Shown one piece after another: positions 36,249-49,641 of a DNA stretch of 64,000 nt. How positions within the stretch are numbered: the stretch's first letter is position 1; every line of letters begins with the position of its first letter. Made by a program: the position numbers and the translations under genes. This DNA is from Kofleriaceae bacterium (GTDB lineage: Bacteria; Myxococcota_A; Polyangia; Haliangiales; Haliangiaceae), in NCBI GenBank assembly GCA_018058095.1, contig JAGPCO010000026.1, forward strand, positions 1 to 64,000, written 5' to 3'. The notes under the pieces are model-generated. The model did no database searches. It worked only from the letters and a program-made list of their open reading frames with translations, and had not been told where the DNA came from.

Positions 36249-38231
36249 TCAGTCGCACGCGCCGGTGGCGCAGTCGCACGGCGCCGCGTTGCCACCGACC
36301 ACGCAGGTGTTGATGGCCTCGCCGGTGTTCACGAAGTGCTCGATCGAGCGGAGGATGGCCGGGCGATCGTTGACGCCGGAGTGGGTGCCGTTGTCGTCCT
36401 CGGGGGTGTTGAACCCGGTCGGCAGCGGCGTGCGGTGCTCGTCGTAGATGGAGAAGGCGCTCGGCTGCGGCCCGGTCACGATGTCGAGCCGCCACGGCGC
36501 CTTCACGCTCGGGCCGAGCACCGGGATGCCGAACTCGCGGGCGGTCATCTCGGTCGCCACGTTGTTGACGAGCGAGTCGCCGATGGCCTGCCACATGAGG
36601 ATGGTCTTGACCGGGCTGCCCGGCAGCGGGTCGCGCAGCACGTGGCGGCCGGCGGTGATCGGGTCGATCAGCTCCATCTGCATGCCGAACAGCGACACGA
36701 TCATCTGCGCGTCCTCGGGCTCGGGATAGGCGCCCTGCGCCGCCGGCTGCAGGATCTCCCACGCGGTCGAGCGCTCGAACAGCATCGACCAGTTGCCACC
36801 GGGCACGGCGAAGATGCCGCGGGTGATGGTGGGCTCGTACGCCATGATGGTGCCGCCCATCGTGCCGCCGAGGGAGCCGCCCAGGAAGTAGGTGCGGGTG
36901 CGGTCGATGATGGGGTTGGCGCCGACCCGGAACTCGGGCGCGGTCTGCAGCGGCCCGCGCGACAGCTGGGTCATGGCGATGAAGTCGATGACCGACTGCG
37001 CCAGCTTCTCGGAGATGCGCGGCACCTTGTTGAGGTCGTTGGCCGCGAGCGGGGCGAGCGGGAGGTCGGTCATGGTCAGGCCGATGAAGTCACCGGCCAG
37101 CATGATGAAGCAGTAGTCCTCGGCGACCTGCTCGACCAGGCTGTTGTCGAGGTAGTCCTCGCCCGAGCCGAAGATACCGTGCCCGAAGATGATGGTCGGG
37201 CGCGGCAGCGGCATGGTGTTCACGCAGCTGGGCACGACCGCGGCGAAGGCCGCGTCCCAGGTCCCGCTCAGCTCGGGCAGGTCGCCGGCGCCACGGCGGA
37301 TGATCGAGGCCGGGTCACGGCCGGCGGTGACGAAGCTGGGGCTGGTGAAGGTGCCGACGTACCGGCGCAGGGTGCCGCGCGGCGGCAGCTCGGTCATGGT
37401 CACCGCCAGGTTGGCGCCGTCGGTGCCCATCGCCGTCATCGCCGCGTCGCGCATGTGGGTCAGGTCGCGCTGCAGGAACTGGTCCGACGCGGTCGGGAAG
37501 GTCCAGGCCATGACCAGGTCGGTCCGGGCCACTCCGGCGCTGTCGAGCTGGGTCAGGAAGGCCGGCAGGTCGGCGGTGGCCGCGGCCCAGCGCGGGTGCT
37601 CGATGGTCTCGCCGGCCAGCGCGGCGGCGAACCCGGCCGAGATCGGCAACGCGCCACCGGTGGCGTTCTTGACCGCGGAGCGGATGGCGACGCCGTACAC
37701 CGCGCCCGGGGTCAGCCGGTTGAGCGGTCGGATGATGAGCGTGCGCTCGGCCGGGTCGACGATGTTCATGTCGACCTCGGCGAAGAACGGCGCGCGCTCG
37801 CCGGTGGCGACGTTCATCAGGATGATGGGCGAGGTCGCCGCCAGCGAGGCGTCGGGGTCGGTCAGCGGCGGCAGGCCGGTGGCCGACACCCCGCCCGGGA
37901 AGCGGGCCAGGATGGGGCCGACCGGCGAGAAGCCATCCCACCGGTTCCACGGCGTCGGGTCGAGGCTGATGCCGTCGATGTTGGTCGGCAACGCCTCGGT
38001 CGGGATGAGCAGCTTGCGCCCGGTCGTGGTGGTCGCGTCGGCGACGACGTAGGCCCCGCTCGGCCACGGCATGACGCAGGCCGCCTCGGTCGCCAGCGGG
38101 TTGCAGTGGGCCGGGACCAGCAGCTCGTCCCCCGGGCCGGCGTCGTCGCCGCAGGCGGCGACGGTGGCGGCGATGGCGAGCGAGGACAGCAGCGCCGAGG
38201 TGGCGACGAGCGGGCGAACGACTGCGAGCAT
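36249..38231 (-). CDS. Lipoprotein alpha/beta-hydrolase (lipase/esterase-like)
   Basis: A 660-aa protein with a lipobox-like AACGDD at about residue 26, a beta-rich N-terminal half and a hydrolase domain (about 330-620). GHGIFGSGEDY is the oxyanion region, LGGSLGGTMG carries the nucleophile Ser, IGDSLVNN the acid and GTHSGVND the His. It is probably an outer-membrane lipoprotein esterase. The ATG at 38231 follows a strong GGAGGG site, and TAAGGT about 20 bp upstream could be the -10; so this mRNA is leadered. A Cys-rich tail (CDCATGACD) ends the protein. Confidence 0.75.
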   Translation of the reverse strand: MLAVVRPLVATSALLSSLAIAATVAACGDDAGPGDELLVPAHCNPLATEAACVMPWPSGAYVVADATTTTGRKLLIPTEALPTNIDGISLDPTPWNRWDGFSPVGPILARFPGGVSATGLPPLTDPDASLAATSPIILMNVATGERAPFFAEVDMNIVDPAERTLIIRPLNRLTPGAVYGVAIRSAVKNATGGALPISAGFAAALAGETIEHPRWAAATADLPAFLTQLDSAGVARTDLVMAWTFPTASDQFLQRDLTHMRDAAMTAMGTDGANLAVTMTELPPRGTLRRYVGTFTSPSFVTAGRDPASIIRRGAGDLPELSGTWDAAFAAVVPSCVNTMPLPRPTIIFGHGIFGSGEDYLDNSLVEQVAEDYCFIMLAGDFIGLTMTDLPLAPLAANDLNKVPRISEKLAQSVIDFIAMTQLSRGPLQTAPEFRVGANPIIDRTRTYFLGGSLGGTMGGTIMAYEPTITRGIFAVPGGNWSMLFERSTAWEILQPAAQGAYPEPEDAQMIVSLFGMQMELIDPITAGRHVLRDPLPGSPVKTILMWQAIGDSLVNNVATEMTAREFGIPVLGPSVKAPWRLDIVTGPQPSAFSIYDEHRTPLPTGFNTPEDDNGTHSGVNDRPAILRSIEHFVNTGEAINTCVVGGNAAPCDCATGACD

Positions 38232-38337
38232 GCGGGACCCTCCAGCGGCGGACCTTACCACCACGCCCCGCAGCCCGGGCCGCCCGAATTCACGCGACCG
38301 GCGTGGCGCCGGCGGTGCCAGGTCGGTCGGCCCGGAC

Positions 38338-38343
38338 TATGCT
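38338..38343 (+). promoter_or_regulatory. -10-like hexamer of the 38352 operon
   Basis: TATGCT, 8 bp before the GTG at 38352. Confidence 0.5.
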
Positions 38344-38351
38344 GGCCGGCC

Positions 38352-38594
38352 GTGAACCACCCCCGGATGACCACCCGTGGCCGCGTCCTCGCCGGCGTGA
38401 TCGGGATCGCGGTGGCCTTCCTCATGCCCAAGCGCCTGCCCTGTCACTTCCCCGGCCAGGCGTGCGAGCGCCTCGACGCCGGCGGCCGCCTGTGCAAGGC
38501 CGAGGAGGTCGAGCCGCTCGGGGTGTGGGCGCTCGAGTGGCTGGTCCGGCGCGACGTCGGCCTCGCCTATCGCCGGTCCGAGACGTGCGATTGA
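38352..38594 (+). CDS. Small Cys-containing membrane protein
   Basis: An 80-aa protein (GTG 38352; or ATG 38367, 75 aa) with one N-terminal hydrophobic helix (VLAGVIGIAVAFLM) and four Cys in the soluble part (LPCHFPGQAC, LCKAEE and a C-terminal TCD). The family is not recognised. It overlaps the methyltransferase start, so it is probably the first gene of a three-gene unit. Confidence 0.55.
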   Translation: MNHPRMTTRGRVLAGVIGIAVAFLMPKRLPCHFPGQACERLDAGGRLCKAEEVEPLGVWALEWLVRRDVGLAYRRSETCD

Positions 38595-39271
38595 TCACCC
38601 GCTGGATCGACGCGCGCTACCGCCGCCCCTTCGTCGGTGCCAGCGCCCGGCGGTATGCGTGGGCCGAGCGGCCGGCCTTCACCGACGTCGACCAGCGGTT
38701 GCTCGCGGACATCCACGCGCGCCACGGCACCCGGCTCGGCCAGGTCCGCTGCGTGGTCGACCTCGGGGCGGGCCCGGGCACGACCGCGGCGGCCGCCGCC
38801 GCCGCCTGGCCGGCAGCGACGGTGATCGCCATCGAGCCCAGCCCCGACTTCGCGCCGGTGGCCGGGGTCGACTGGCGCCGGGCCCGGGCCGAGGCCCTGC
38901 CGATCGGCGATGGCGAGGTCGACCTCGTGCTGTCGGTCTCGGCCATCCGCCACGTCGCCGACCGCGCCGCGGCGTTCGCCGAGCTGCGCCGGGTGGTGCG
39001 GCCGGGTGGCCTGATCGTCCTGGCCGAGCTCGACCCCGACGCCGACCCGGTCCGCGTCCACCGCCACCGCGACGCCCTGCGCGGGTGGTGCACGCGCCGG
39101 CTGTTCGCGCCGCTGGTGGTCGGCACCGCGCCGGCCCGGTCGGAGGTCCTGGCCGAGGCGCGCGCCGCTGGGCTGGCCCTGGTCGGCAGCCGGGACGATC
39201 GAGACCAGCCGCTGTACGTGCTCGAGCTGGCTCGACCCGACGGTGGCGGAGCGGCGGAGGCCCGGTCGTGA
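38585..39271 (+). CDS. Class I SAM-dependent methyltransferase
   Basis: A 228-aa protein. VVDLGAGPGTTAAA is the SAM-binding motif I, VIAIEPSP is the acidic loop, PIGDGEVDLVLS follows and VVRPGGLIVLAELDP is motif III of Methyltransf_11 enzymes. The start is uncertain (GTG 38585 or TTG 38591; both overlap the upstream stop). The substrate is unknown. It is coupled by GTGA to the acyltransferase-like gene. Confidence 0.8.
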   Translation: MRLITRWIDARYRRPFVGASARRYAWAERPAFTDVDQRLLADIHARHGTRLGQVRCVVDLGAGPGTTAAAAAAAWPAATVIAIEPSPDFAPVAGVDWRRARAEALPIGDGEVDLVLSVSAIRHVADRAAAFAELRRVVRPGGLIVLAELDPDADPVRVHRHRDALRGWCTRRLFAPLVVGTAPARSEVLAEARAAGLALVGSRDDRDQPLYVLELARPDGGGAAEARS

Positions 39272-40695
39272 CCACCCCCACCCGGTGGGCCCACCGGATC
39301 CGGACCCTGCGCGCCCAGCTCGACGAGGTGGCCGAGGTGTCGTGGGCCGATCCGCGCTGGTGGGGCGTGACCCTGACCGCGGCGGCGGCCGAGGTGGTCC
39401 CGAGCGCGCCGAGCTACCTGGTGTCGAACGCCGACCCCGCGTCCGACACGATCATCGCCTGGCCCGTGCCGGCGGCCGATCCGATCGCGCTGGCGGTGGC
39501 GCAGGCCCGGGCCGCCGCGGCGGCGCTGGCCGAGCTCGACGGGCAGCTGCCCGACCAGCCGCTGCGCGGTGCGCTGGTGGTGCGGCCCCACGCTCACCTG
39601 GTGGCCCAGCTCGAGGCGGTCGTCGAGTTCGCGATCGGCCGGCGCCGGATCCGGGTCGACCTGGCCAGCGCCGGCGACGAGGTGATCGCCGCGGCGCTGA
39701 CGGCGGCCCTGGGCGACCGCCCCGGCCTGGCCCTGCCGCCGGGGCGCGGCCCGGTCCTGCTCGCGGTCACCGTCGGCGACGAGGCGCTGGCCACGGCGCG
39801 GCACGCGCACCGGCGAGCCTGGACCCAGCACGGCGGGCCGTGGCTGGGCCTGGGCCGGTGCGGCGACCGGGTCTTCGTCTCGACCTGTCACTGCGTCGTC
39901 GACGGCTACGGCCACGCCTGGCTGGCGGCGCGGATCGCCAGCCGGCTGGCGCAGGCGACGCTGGCGCCGGCGCCGGGGCCCGCGCTGGTGGCGCCGGCGC
40001 CGGTGCCGACCGCGGTGCCGCTGGCCATCGCGTACCAGGCGCTGCCGGCCGGGGGCCGGGGGCCACGGGCGGCGGCGTGGGCCTACGCCACCGCGCTGGT
40101 GCTGGCCGACCGCCTCGGCCGCGCCGGCAGCCGCTTCTCGCCGTCGCTGCAGGTCCCGGTCGCGCCGGGCCGACGCGACGACCCGTGGCGGTGGCGCCGG
40201 CGGGTCGTGCCGGCGCTGACCAGCGTGGCCTGGGACGGCGACCAGCCCGAGCCGCTGCCCCGGTTCGCCGATCGCCTGCGCCGCCAGATCGGCGCCGAGG
40301 CCGACGGGCTGGGCCCGGCCAGCCGGCTGCTCGCCGCCGGCTCGGCCCTGCCGGTGCCGCTGGCGTGGAAGCGACGCGCGGTGGCGCCGGGCGCCCGGCC
40401 GCGCTGGCTCGACCCCATCAGCGAGGTGGTCGGCGGCCGCGCCTGTGTGTCGCTGCTGCCGCCGGCGCCCGACGGGGCGTGGGCCACCACGCCGGCCCCG
40501 CTGCTGGCGGCCAGCGCGCCGGCCCAGCTCGGCACCCGGCGTGATCCGCGCGGCGGCCTGGTGGTGACCGTGACCGGCAGCGCGGTCGACGGCGGCGACC
40601 GCGCGGTCACCCTGTCGGCCACCGGCCAGCTCGCGGCCGTGGCCGACGCGGTGCTGGCCGAGATCGTGGCCGGCGCGACGCGGGCCGCCGGCTGA
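39268..40695 (+). CDS. Acyltransferase-like protein with HxxxDG motif
   Basis: A 475-aa soluble protein. STCHCVVDGYGHA (about 209-221) contains HxxxDG, the catalytic motif of condensation/BAHD/WS-DGAT acyltransferases, and the two-lobed length fits. The N-terminal half lacks the second copy of this motif, as expected. Downstream, PLAWKRRA and SEVVGGRACVSLLPP could be the lobe-two DFGWG-like region, but a convincing match is missing. Coupled (GTGA) to a methyltransferase, so it may make or modify a lipid or natural product. Confidence 0.65.
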   Translation: MTTPTRWAHRIRTLRAQLDEVAEVSWADPRWWGVTLTAAAAEVVPSAPSYLVSNADPASDTIIAWPVPAADPIALAVAQARAAAAALAELDGQLPDQPLRGALVVRPHAHLVAQLEAVVEFAIGRRRIRVDLASAGDEVIAAALTAALGDRPGLALPPGRGPVLLAVTVGDEALATARHAHRRAWTQHGGPWLGLGRCGDRVFVSTCHCVVDGYGHAWLAARIASRLAQATLAPAPGPALVAPAPVPTAVPLAIAYQALPAGGRGPRAAAWAYATALVLADRLGRAGSRFSPSLQVPVAPGRRDDPWRWRRRVVPALTSVAWDGDQPEPLPRFADRLRRQIGAEADGLGPASRLLAAGSALPVPLAWKRRAVAPGARPRWLDPISEVVGGRACVSLLPPAPDGAWATTPAPLLAASAPAQLGTRRDPRGGLVVTVTGSAVDGGDRAVTLSATGQLAAVADAVLAEIVAGATRAAG

Positions 40696-40730
40696 CGCCG
40701 GCTGACGCCGGCTGACGCCGGCTGACGCCG
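40691..40730. repeat. 10-bp tandem repeat, four copies, with stops in all frames
   Basis: gctgacgccg repeats four times beginning in the last codons of the 39268 gene. Because 10 is not a multiple of 3, the TGA copies at 40693, 40703, 40713 and 40723 fall in all three plus-strand frames. Confidence 0.9.
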
Positions 40731-40741
40731 ACGGTGGCGCC

Positions 40742-42124
<1,383 letters not shown>

Positions 42125-42133
42125 GGCCCGGGC

Positions 42134-42139
42134 ATCCTA
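42134..42139 (-). promoter_or_regulatory. -10-like hexamer of the cystathionine beta-synthase gene
   Basis: Minus strand TAGGAT, 9 bp before the ATG at 42124. Confidence 0.45.
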
Positions 42140-42172
42140 CACGATCGGGCGGTGAACGCGCCGAGGGCCCCC

Positions 42173-42554
42173 CTAGGAGTCCGAACCCGTAGCGACTTCG
42201 GATCGCCCCGGGGTCGGCCTTCGGCCTCGCGCTGTGGACAGGCGCCCGGCGAAGCCGTGCGTGAGGGCGCGCGAGCCACGGCGACGGCGCCTGCCCACAG
42301 CGGTCTCCCCGGGGCTGTCGTGGCTCCCCCAACCGGATTCTTTCGAATCCGTCCCTGACCCCACCCGGCGAAGCCGGGTGTCTGGGTCACGGTCCAGGGT
42401 GGAAACACCCCTCAGGGTCCGCACGTCCAGGCCCGGGCGGACTGCTGTGGGCAGGCGCTGCCCCGCTCCACGCCCGTCACCACCCCTGCCACGCCCTGCG
42501 CCTGTCCACATCAGGAGGCTTCAGCCGACGCCCGGGCCGGTCCACGCCGCACAC
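42173..42554 (+). repeat. Right copy of the dispersed repeat, upstream of the RAYT gene
   Basis: Inverted partner of 7-380. It carries the GAAA/TTTC hairpin (42334-42351), an acccggc-GAA-gccgggt hairpin (42363-42379) followed by gtctgggtca, and four arms of the gctgtggNcaggcgc motif, one more than the left copy. With the 78 bp after it this is the 508-bp gap before the transposase; no gene is seen in it. It is probably a BIME-like unit mobilised by the adjacent RAYT. Confidence 0.85.
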
Positions 42555-42620
42555 GGCCGCGCCGTCCCGGAAGTCGTCGCCACTCCGCCGAAACCCCTCG
42601 TCATCATCGTCGCGAGAATA

Positions 42621-42626
42621 TATACG
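42621..42626 (+). promoter_or_regulatory. -10-like hexamer of the RAYT gene
   Basis: TATACG within an AT-rich pocket, 6 bp before the ATG at 42633. Confidence 0.5.
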
Positions 42627-42632
42627 CTCTCA

Positions 42633-43451
42633 ATGTTTTCGCCCGCTGCCCGCCTCCGCAGCGACCGACGTCGCCGCGCCGTGCCGGCCGGGGCCCAGGT
42701 CAGCTTCGACGACGTGGTGCGCGGCATCACCACCCCGCCACGGCGGCCGCGCCGCCGCCGCCGCGGCCGCCCGCCCATGCAGCACCGCAACTCGGTCAAG
42801 CGCTGCCGAAGACCTCGCTTCGCGAGGACCACCGTCCACCACGTCAGCCTGCGCACCGTCGACACCCTGCCCAGGCTGCGCACCCGCGCCGGCCTCGAGG
42901 TCCTGGAACGCGCCCTCACCGGCGCGCGCGACCACACCCGCGTCACCGGGTTCCGCGTCCTGCACTATGCCCTCGAGGGCAACCACCTCCACCTCATCGT
43001 CGAGGCCGACGATGACACCGCGCTCTCGCGCGGCATGAAGGGGCTGGCGATCCGCCTGGCCCGCGGCTGGAACAAGGCCTTCGCCCGGCGCGGCCGGGTC
43101 TTCGCCGACCGCTACCACGCCCGCCCGGTCACCTCACCGACGCAGATGAGGAACACGCTGCGCTACGTCCTGTTCAACCACGTGAGCCATTCGATCCGGG
43201 ATTGGCGAGCCAATCCCGGCCAGCTCCGCCAGCGCCTGCGCTTCTTCGAGCCCGACCGCTGGTCGTCGGGTCGATGGCACCCGACGAAGTCGGGTGTCTG
43301 GGTCATCGACGGGTCGCCGCCTCCCGCAGGCTCCCCGTTGAGCGCTCCGAAGACCTGGCTCGCGCGCGAGGGCTGGCTCCGCGCTGGCGGGCCGATCGAC
43401 CCGGCTGAGTTGCTGGACCGACGCACTCCACGCCCTCCACGCGCGCGATGA
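42633..43451 (+). CDS. REP-associated tyrosine transposase (RAYT, Y1_Tnp-like)
   Basis: A 272-aa protein starting MFSPAARLRS. A basic, Arg-rich N-terminus (1-65) precedes a Y1-transposase domain (about 68-185). EGNHLHLIVEA (H118, H120) is the HUH metal site; the catalytic tyrosine is probably Y178 in LRYVLFNH, with Y161 as alternative. RGRVFADRYH is characteristic of RAYTs. These enzymes nick and move REP hairpins as single strands. The hairpin repeat lies just upstream. The ATG is chosen by the TATACG hexamer. Several REP-type hairpins lie inside the coding sequence. Confidence 0.85.
   Translation: MFSPAARLRSDRRRRAVPAGAQVSFDDVVRGITTPPRRPRRRRRGRPPMQHRNSVKRCRRPRFARTTVHHVSLRTVDTLPRLRTRAGLEVLERALTGARDHTRVTGFRVLHYALEGNHLHLIVEADDDTALSRGMKGLAIRLARGWNKAFARRGRVFADRYHARPVTSPTQMRNTLRYVLFNHVSHSIRDWRANPGQLRQRLRFFEPDRWSSGRWHPTKSGVWVIDGSPPPAGSPLSAPKTWLAREGWLRAGGPIDPAELLDRRTPRPPRAR
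42813..42827. repeat. REP-type hairpin with TTC loop inside the RAYT gene
   Basis: cctcgc-TTC-gcgagg, the same stem-TTC-stem design as the repeat hairpins, but in coding sequence. Confidence 0.6.
43196..43219. repeat. 10-bp perfect hairpin inside the RAYT gene
   Basis: ccgggattgg and ccaatcccgg pair perfectly around a CGAG loop. It overlaps codons just past the Y1 domain. Confidence 0.75.
43279..43305. repeat. REP-like hairpin plus tail inside the RAYT gene
   Basis: acccgac-GAA-gtcgggt followed by gtctgggtca closely matches the hairpin and tail at 42363-42389 in the upstream repeat, with compensating changes in both arms. Confidence 0.75.
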
Positions 43452-43484
43452 CGGCGGCTCCTGCCGACGGGACGGGCGTCGTGG

Positions 43485-47174
<3,690 letters not shown>

Positions 47175-47283
47175 GGTGTTCACCGGCGGGCCGGGCCCCC
47201 ACGGGTAGCATGTTCCCGACGGCGATGCCACGCGCGCCGCCGGCGCAGCGGGCCCGGAGGCGGCTGGCGACCCGGCCCGTCCG

Positions 47284-47580
47284 TGGCGCCAGGACGGCGT
47301 CAAGGTCGACGTCAATGTTCACGTCGCCGTCGCCGTCAAGGTCGTCGTCGAGGCAGACGTCAATGTTCACGTCGGCGTCGCCAAGACGTCGAGGTTCGCG
47401 TCGGCGTCGCCGTCAAGGTCGCGTCAGGGTTCCAGGATCGAACGTCCGGCTGACACATCGACGTCGGCGCCAGACCGTTTGAGCCTGGCTCCCACGTGAA
47501 CGTCGACCTTGACTTGGTCGTCGACGTCTACGTGAACGTGGTCCTTGACGGCGACGGCGACGGCGACGTCTACGCCACCG
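47284..47580. repeat. Low-complexity GTC/GAC tract
   Basis: About 300 bp made of short alternating units (gtcnnngtc, gacggcgac), with two near copies of gacgtcaatgttcacgtcg (47308 and 47359). In one plus frame it would encode Val at nearly every second residue; in the reverse strand Val/Asp/Asn. It forms most of the 455-bp gap between the metH start and the 47630 gene. I see no promoter, riboswitch or conserved protein in it, and all frames contain stops over the region. Confidence 0.7.
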
Positions 47581-47629
47581 TTTGACGCCCCAGAGACAGG
47601 GCCGCCGGAGACGACCTCCTGTCTTCGTC

Positions 47630-48535
47630 CTACGGCTGGCGCTGGCGGTCCTCGAGGAACCACCAGCCTTCGTCGAGCAGGGTGCCGACCGGCAGCCACG
47701 TCGCGCTGTCGCGCCGGCCGCGCACGTACATGGCCGCGGTCGGCGGCGCCTGGGAGGTGACGACGTAGCCGCTGCTGGTGGTCGCCGTGGTGGCGACCGG
47801 GGCCAGGGTGGCGCGGTCGGCGGCGACGACGCGATAGTCGACGCCCGGGGTGAGCGGGGCGTCGTCGAGCAGACCCTGGCTCGGCGTGACCCCGGCGGCC
47901 GGCGTGGCCCCGGGCTCGCGGAACTGGAACAGGACCAGGCCGGACGTGGCGGCGGCGCTCATGCCGCCGGCGACGAGGTCGGCCCGCCAGGCCGTGGCCA
48001 GCGCCGCGCTCGGGGTGACCATGGCGTGGTCGACGGAACCACAGGCGACCGCGGTGCCACAGGCGGCGGTCTGGTCGGACGCGGTCGGGGCGCGGTCGGC
48101 GCCGTCGACGAGGAACAGCACGATCGAGCCGCCCAGGGCCGAGCCGATGCCGACCTCGAGCGGGCCGAACCGGCCGGCGCCGTCGGTGGTGACGGTGGCG
48201 CGCGCCGGGCAGGCGTCGGGGAACTGCGAGGTGTCCCAGCCGGTGGTGATGCGGACCTGGGCGCCGACGACCGCGGCCCCGGTGACCAGGTCGGTCACGG
48301 AGCCCGACACCATGGCGGTGTGGTCGTTCCAGTCGCTCTCGGGGATACAGGCCGGGACGACGAACGCGTCGGGCCGCGGCAGCGGGGCATCGATCGGGCC
48401 GCCACCGCCGTCGTCGCCGCCGCAAGCGAGCGCACCGAGCGCGAGCGCGAGCACCAGCGCGCCGACCGGCCCGGAGGCCCGGATGGGGCGAAGGTCCGTG
48501 CAGCCGGGGGCGAGAGCGTCCTGGGTGGGGGGCAT
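47630..48535 (-). CDS. Predicted lipoprotein with carboxypeptidase-regulatory-like domain
   Basis: A 301-aa protein with a long basic N-region, a hydrophobic stretch and lipobox-like LGALACGG at about residue 38, a short Asp/Pro linker, then a beta-sandwich domain (VSGSVTDLVTGAAVVGAQV is the pattern of CarboxypepD_reg folds). Likely a surface lipoprotein of unknown ligand. The ATG at 48535 has TACGTT 6 bp upstream, consistent with a leaderless mRNA. Confidence 0.7.
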   Translation of the reverse strand: MPPTQDALAPGCTDLRPIRASGPVGALVLALALGALACGGDDGGGGPIDAPLPRPDAFVVPACIPESDWNDHTAMVSGSVTDLVTGAAVVGAQVRITTGWDTSQFPDACPARATVTTDGAGRFGPLEVGIGSALGGSIVLFLVDGADRAPTASDQTAACGTAVACGSVDHAMVTPSAALATAWRADLVAGGMSAAATSGLVLFQFREPGATPAAGVTPSQGLLDDAPLTPGVDYRVVAADRATLAPVATTATTSSGYVVTSQAPPTAAMYVRGRRDSATWLPVGTLLDEGWWFLEDRQRQP

Positions 48536-48541
48536 GTCGGC

Positions 48542-48547
48542 AACGTA
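48542..48547 (-). promoter_or_regulatory. -10-like hexamer of the 48535 gene
   Basis: Minus strand TACGTT, 6 bp before the ATG. Confidence 0.55.
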
Positions 48548-48613
48548 ACCACCGGCGGGGTGGATGGCCAGGACCCTGTTGCGGTCGCCCGGCCCCCGTG
48601 GCTACGGCTAAAC

Positions 48614-48667
48614 CTGCTGCTGCCGCTGTCCCTGCTGCTGCCCCTGTCCCTGCTGCTGCCGCTCCCG
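48614..48667. repeat. 18-bp tandem repeat, three copies
   Basis: Three near-identical units beginning ctgctgctgc, in the 174-bp gap between two minus-strand genes. No ORF on this strand continues through it. Confidence 0.85.
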
Positions 48668-48709
48668 CTCGACGCCAGGGTCGGTCCCTCGGTGTCCGCG
48701 TGGCGCGGT

Positions 48710-49075
48710 CTACGTCTTCCTGCCGAGCGCCACGATCTCGGAGAACCCGCCCCAGAACATGCGCTTGCCGTCGAACGGCATCGCCGACGGGGCGACGCCG
48801 GCCATCATCGGGTCGGCCATCACCTTCTTGTTCACCGCGTCGCGATGCCGGCGCGACTTGTAGACGATCCACGACAGCACGACCAGCTCATCGGGCTTGG
48901 CCTTCACCGCCTGCGGAAACGACGTCACCTTGCCGGGCTTGACGTCCTCGGCCGCACACTCGTGCACCGCCAGCGCGCCGTACTTGATCCACAGCGCGTC
49001 GTACTTCCTGGCGAACCGCCGGTACTCGGCCAGCCGCTTCTTCTTCACCGGGATCACGAACCCATCGACGTACAT
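48710..49075 (-). CDS. DUF1428-family protein
   Basis: A 121-aa protein of normal family length. MYVDGFVIPVKKKRLAEYR, FARKYDALWIKYGAL and VVLSWIVYKSR are the DUF1428 signatures, with MPFDGKRMFWGGF at the end. The fold is a dimeric alpha/beta ferredoxin-like barrel of unknown function in the cytosol. AAGGAG 8 bp upstream of the ATG indicates a leadered mRNA. Confidence 0.88.
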   Translation of the reverse strand: MYVDGFVIPVKKKRLAEYRRFARKYDALWIKYGALAVHECAAEDVKPGKVTSFPQAVKAKPDELVVLSWIVYKSRRHRDAVNKKVMADPMMAGVAPSAMPFDGKRMFWGGFSEIVALGRKT

Positions 49076-49191
49076 GTGCGCTCCTTTGAAGTTGCCCGGA
49101 CCGTACCGCGCGCTGGCCGGGCGCGCAGCGAGTCACCTACACAGCTCGAAGCCCACCTGCGCGACTTGAGCTGCCAGCGCACTCGGCGTGG

Positions 49192-49578
49192 ATGCTGGCG
49201 CCGCTGGCGCGGGTCGGCGACGCCGAGTGTTCTTCGAACTATCAATGGAACCGCCTCCCCATCAGCGACCTGACGACCTCGAGCTGGACCGACCGAGCCC
49301 TGGCGCTACCGTCCAGAGGACTCCTCGTCATCACGCATGATGGCTTCCAGGTCCTGTCCTTCGCCCGGCAGGACATTCCGGTCGAGTCCTGCATCTCGGA
49401 GACCGTCGACGCCGACATCGACGGACTCGCCGGCTGTGCAGATCCAGACTGCGCGCCGCGGTGCCAGCCGCTGTGCGTCCGTCCCCCATGCGCCACGACG
49501 GGGCCGCGTTGTGGTGATGCGACTTGCAGCCCGGTCGAGGACTACCTGATCTGCCCCGCCGATTGCCCGACGCCGTAG
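49192..49578 (+). pseudogene. Fragment of a surface FG-GAP-type protein, C-terminal end only
   Basis: The 128 codons carry no signal peptide, but the end is the Cys-rich tail seen in myxobacterial surface proteins: DADIDGLAGCADPDCAPRC, then GPRCGDATCSPVEDYLICP. LLVITHDGFQVLSFARQ upstream resembles the last FG-GAP blade. The expected N-terminal blades and signal are missing, so this looks like a truncated remnant. It begins the visibly less GC-rich patch. If an unseen start fused it in another frame it could still be expressed. Confidence 0.55.
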
Positions 49579-49641
49579 CCGGCGCTCTCACGCACCAGCC
49601 GCCGCGCTGAAACCGCGGCGGGTTCGCGGTGTCCAGAGGGC

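Noticed and set aside
47175-47283. Cobalamin or SAM riboswitch upstream of metH
   Set aside because: No B12-box-like or SAM-box-like conserved segments could be recognised. A covariance search would be needed to exclude a divergent one.
47424-48872. A Val/Asp-repeat protein encoded through the low-complexity tract
   Set aside because: Frames are interrupted over the tract, and the open stretch is Arg/Pro shadow of the lipoprotein gene further on.
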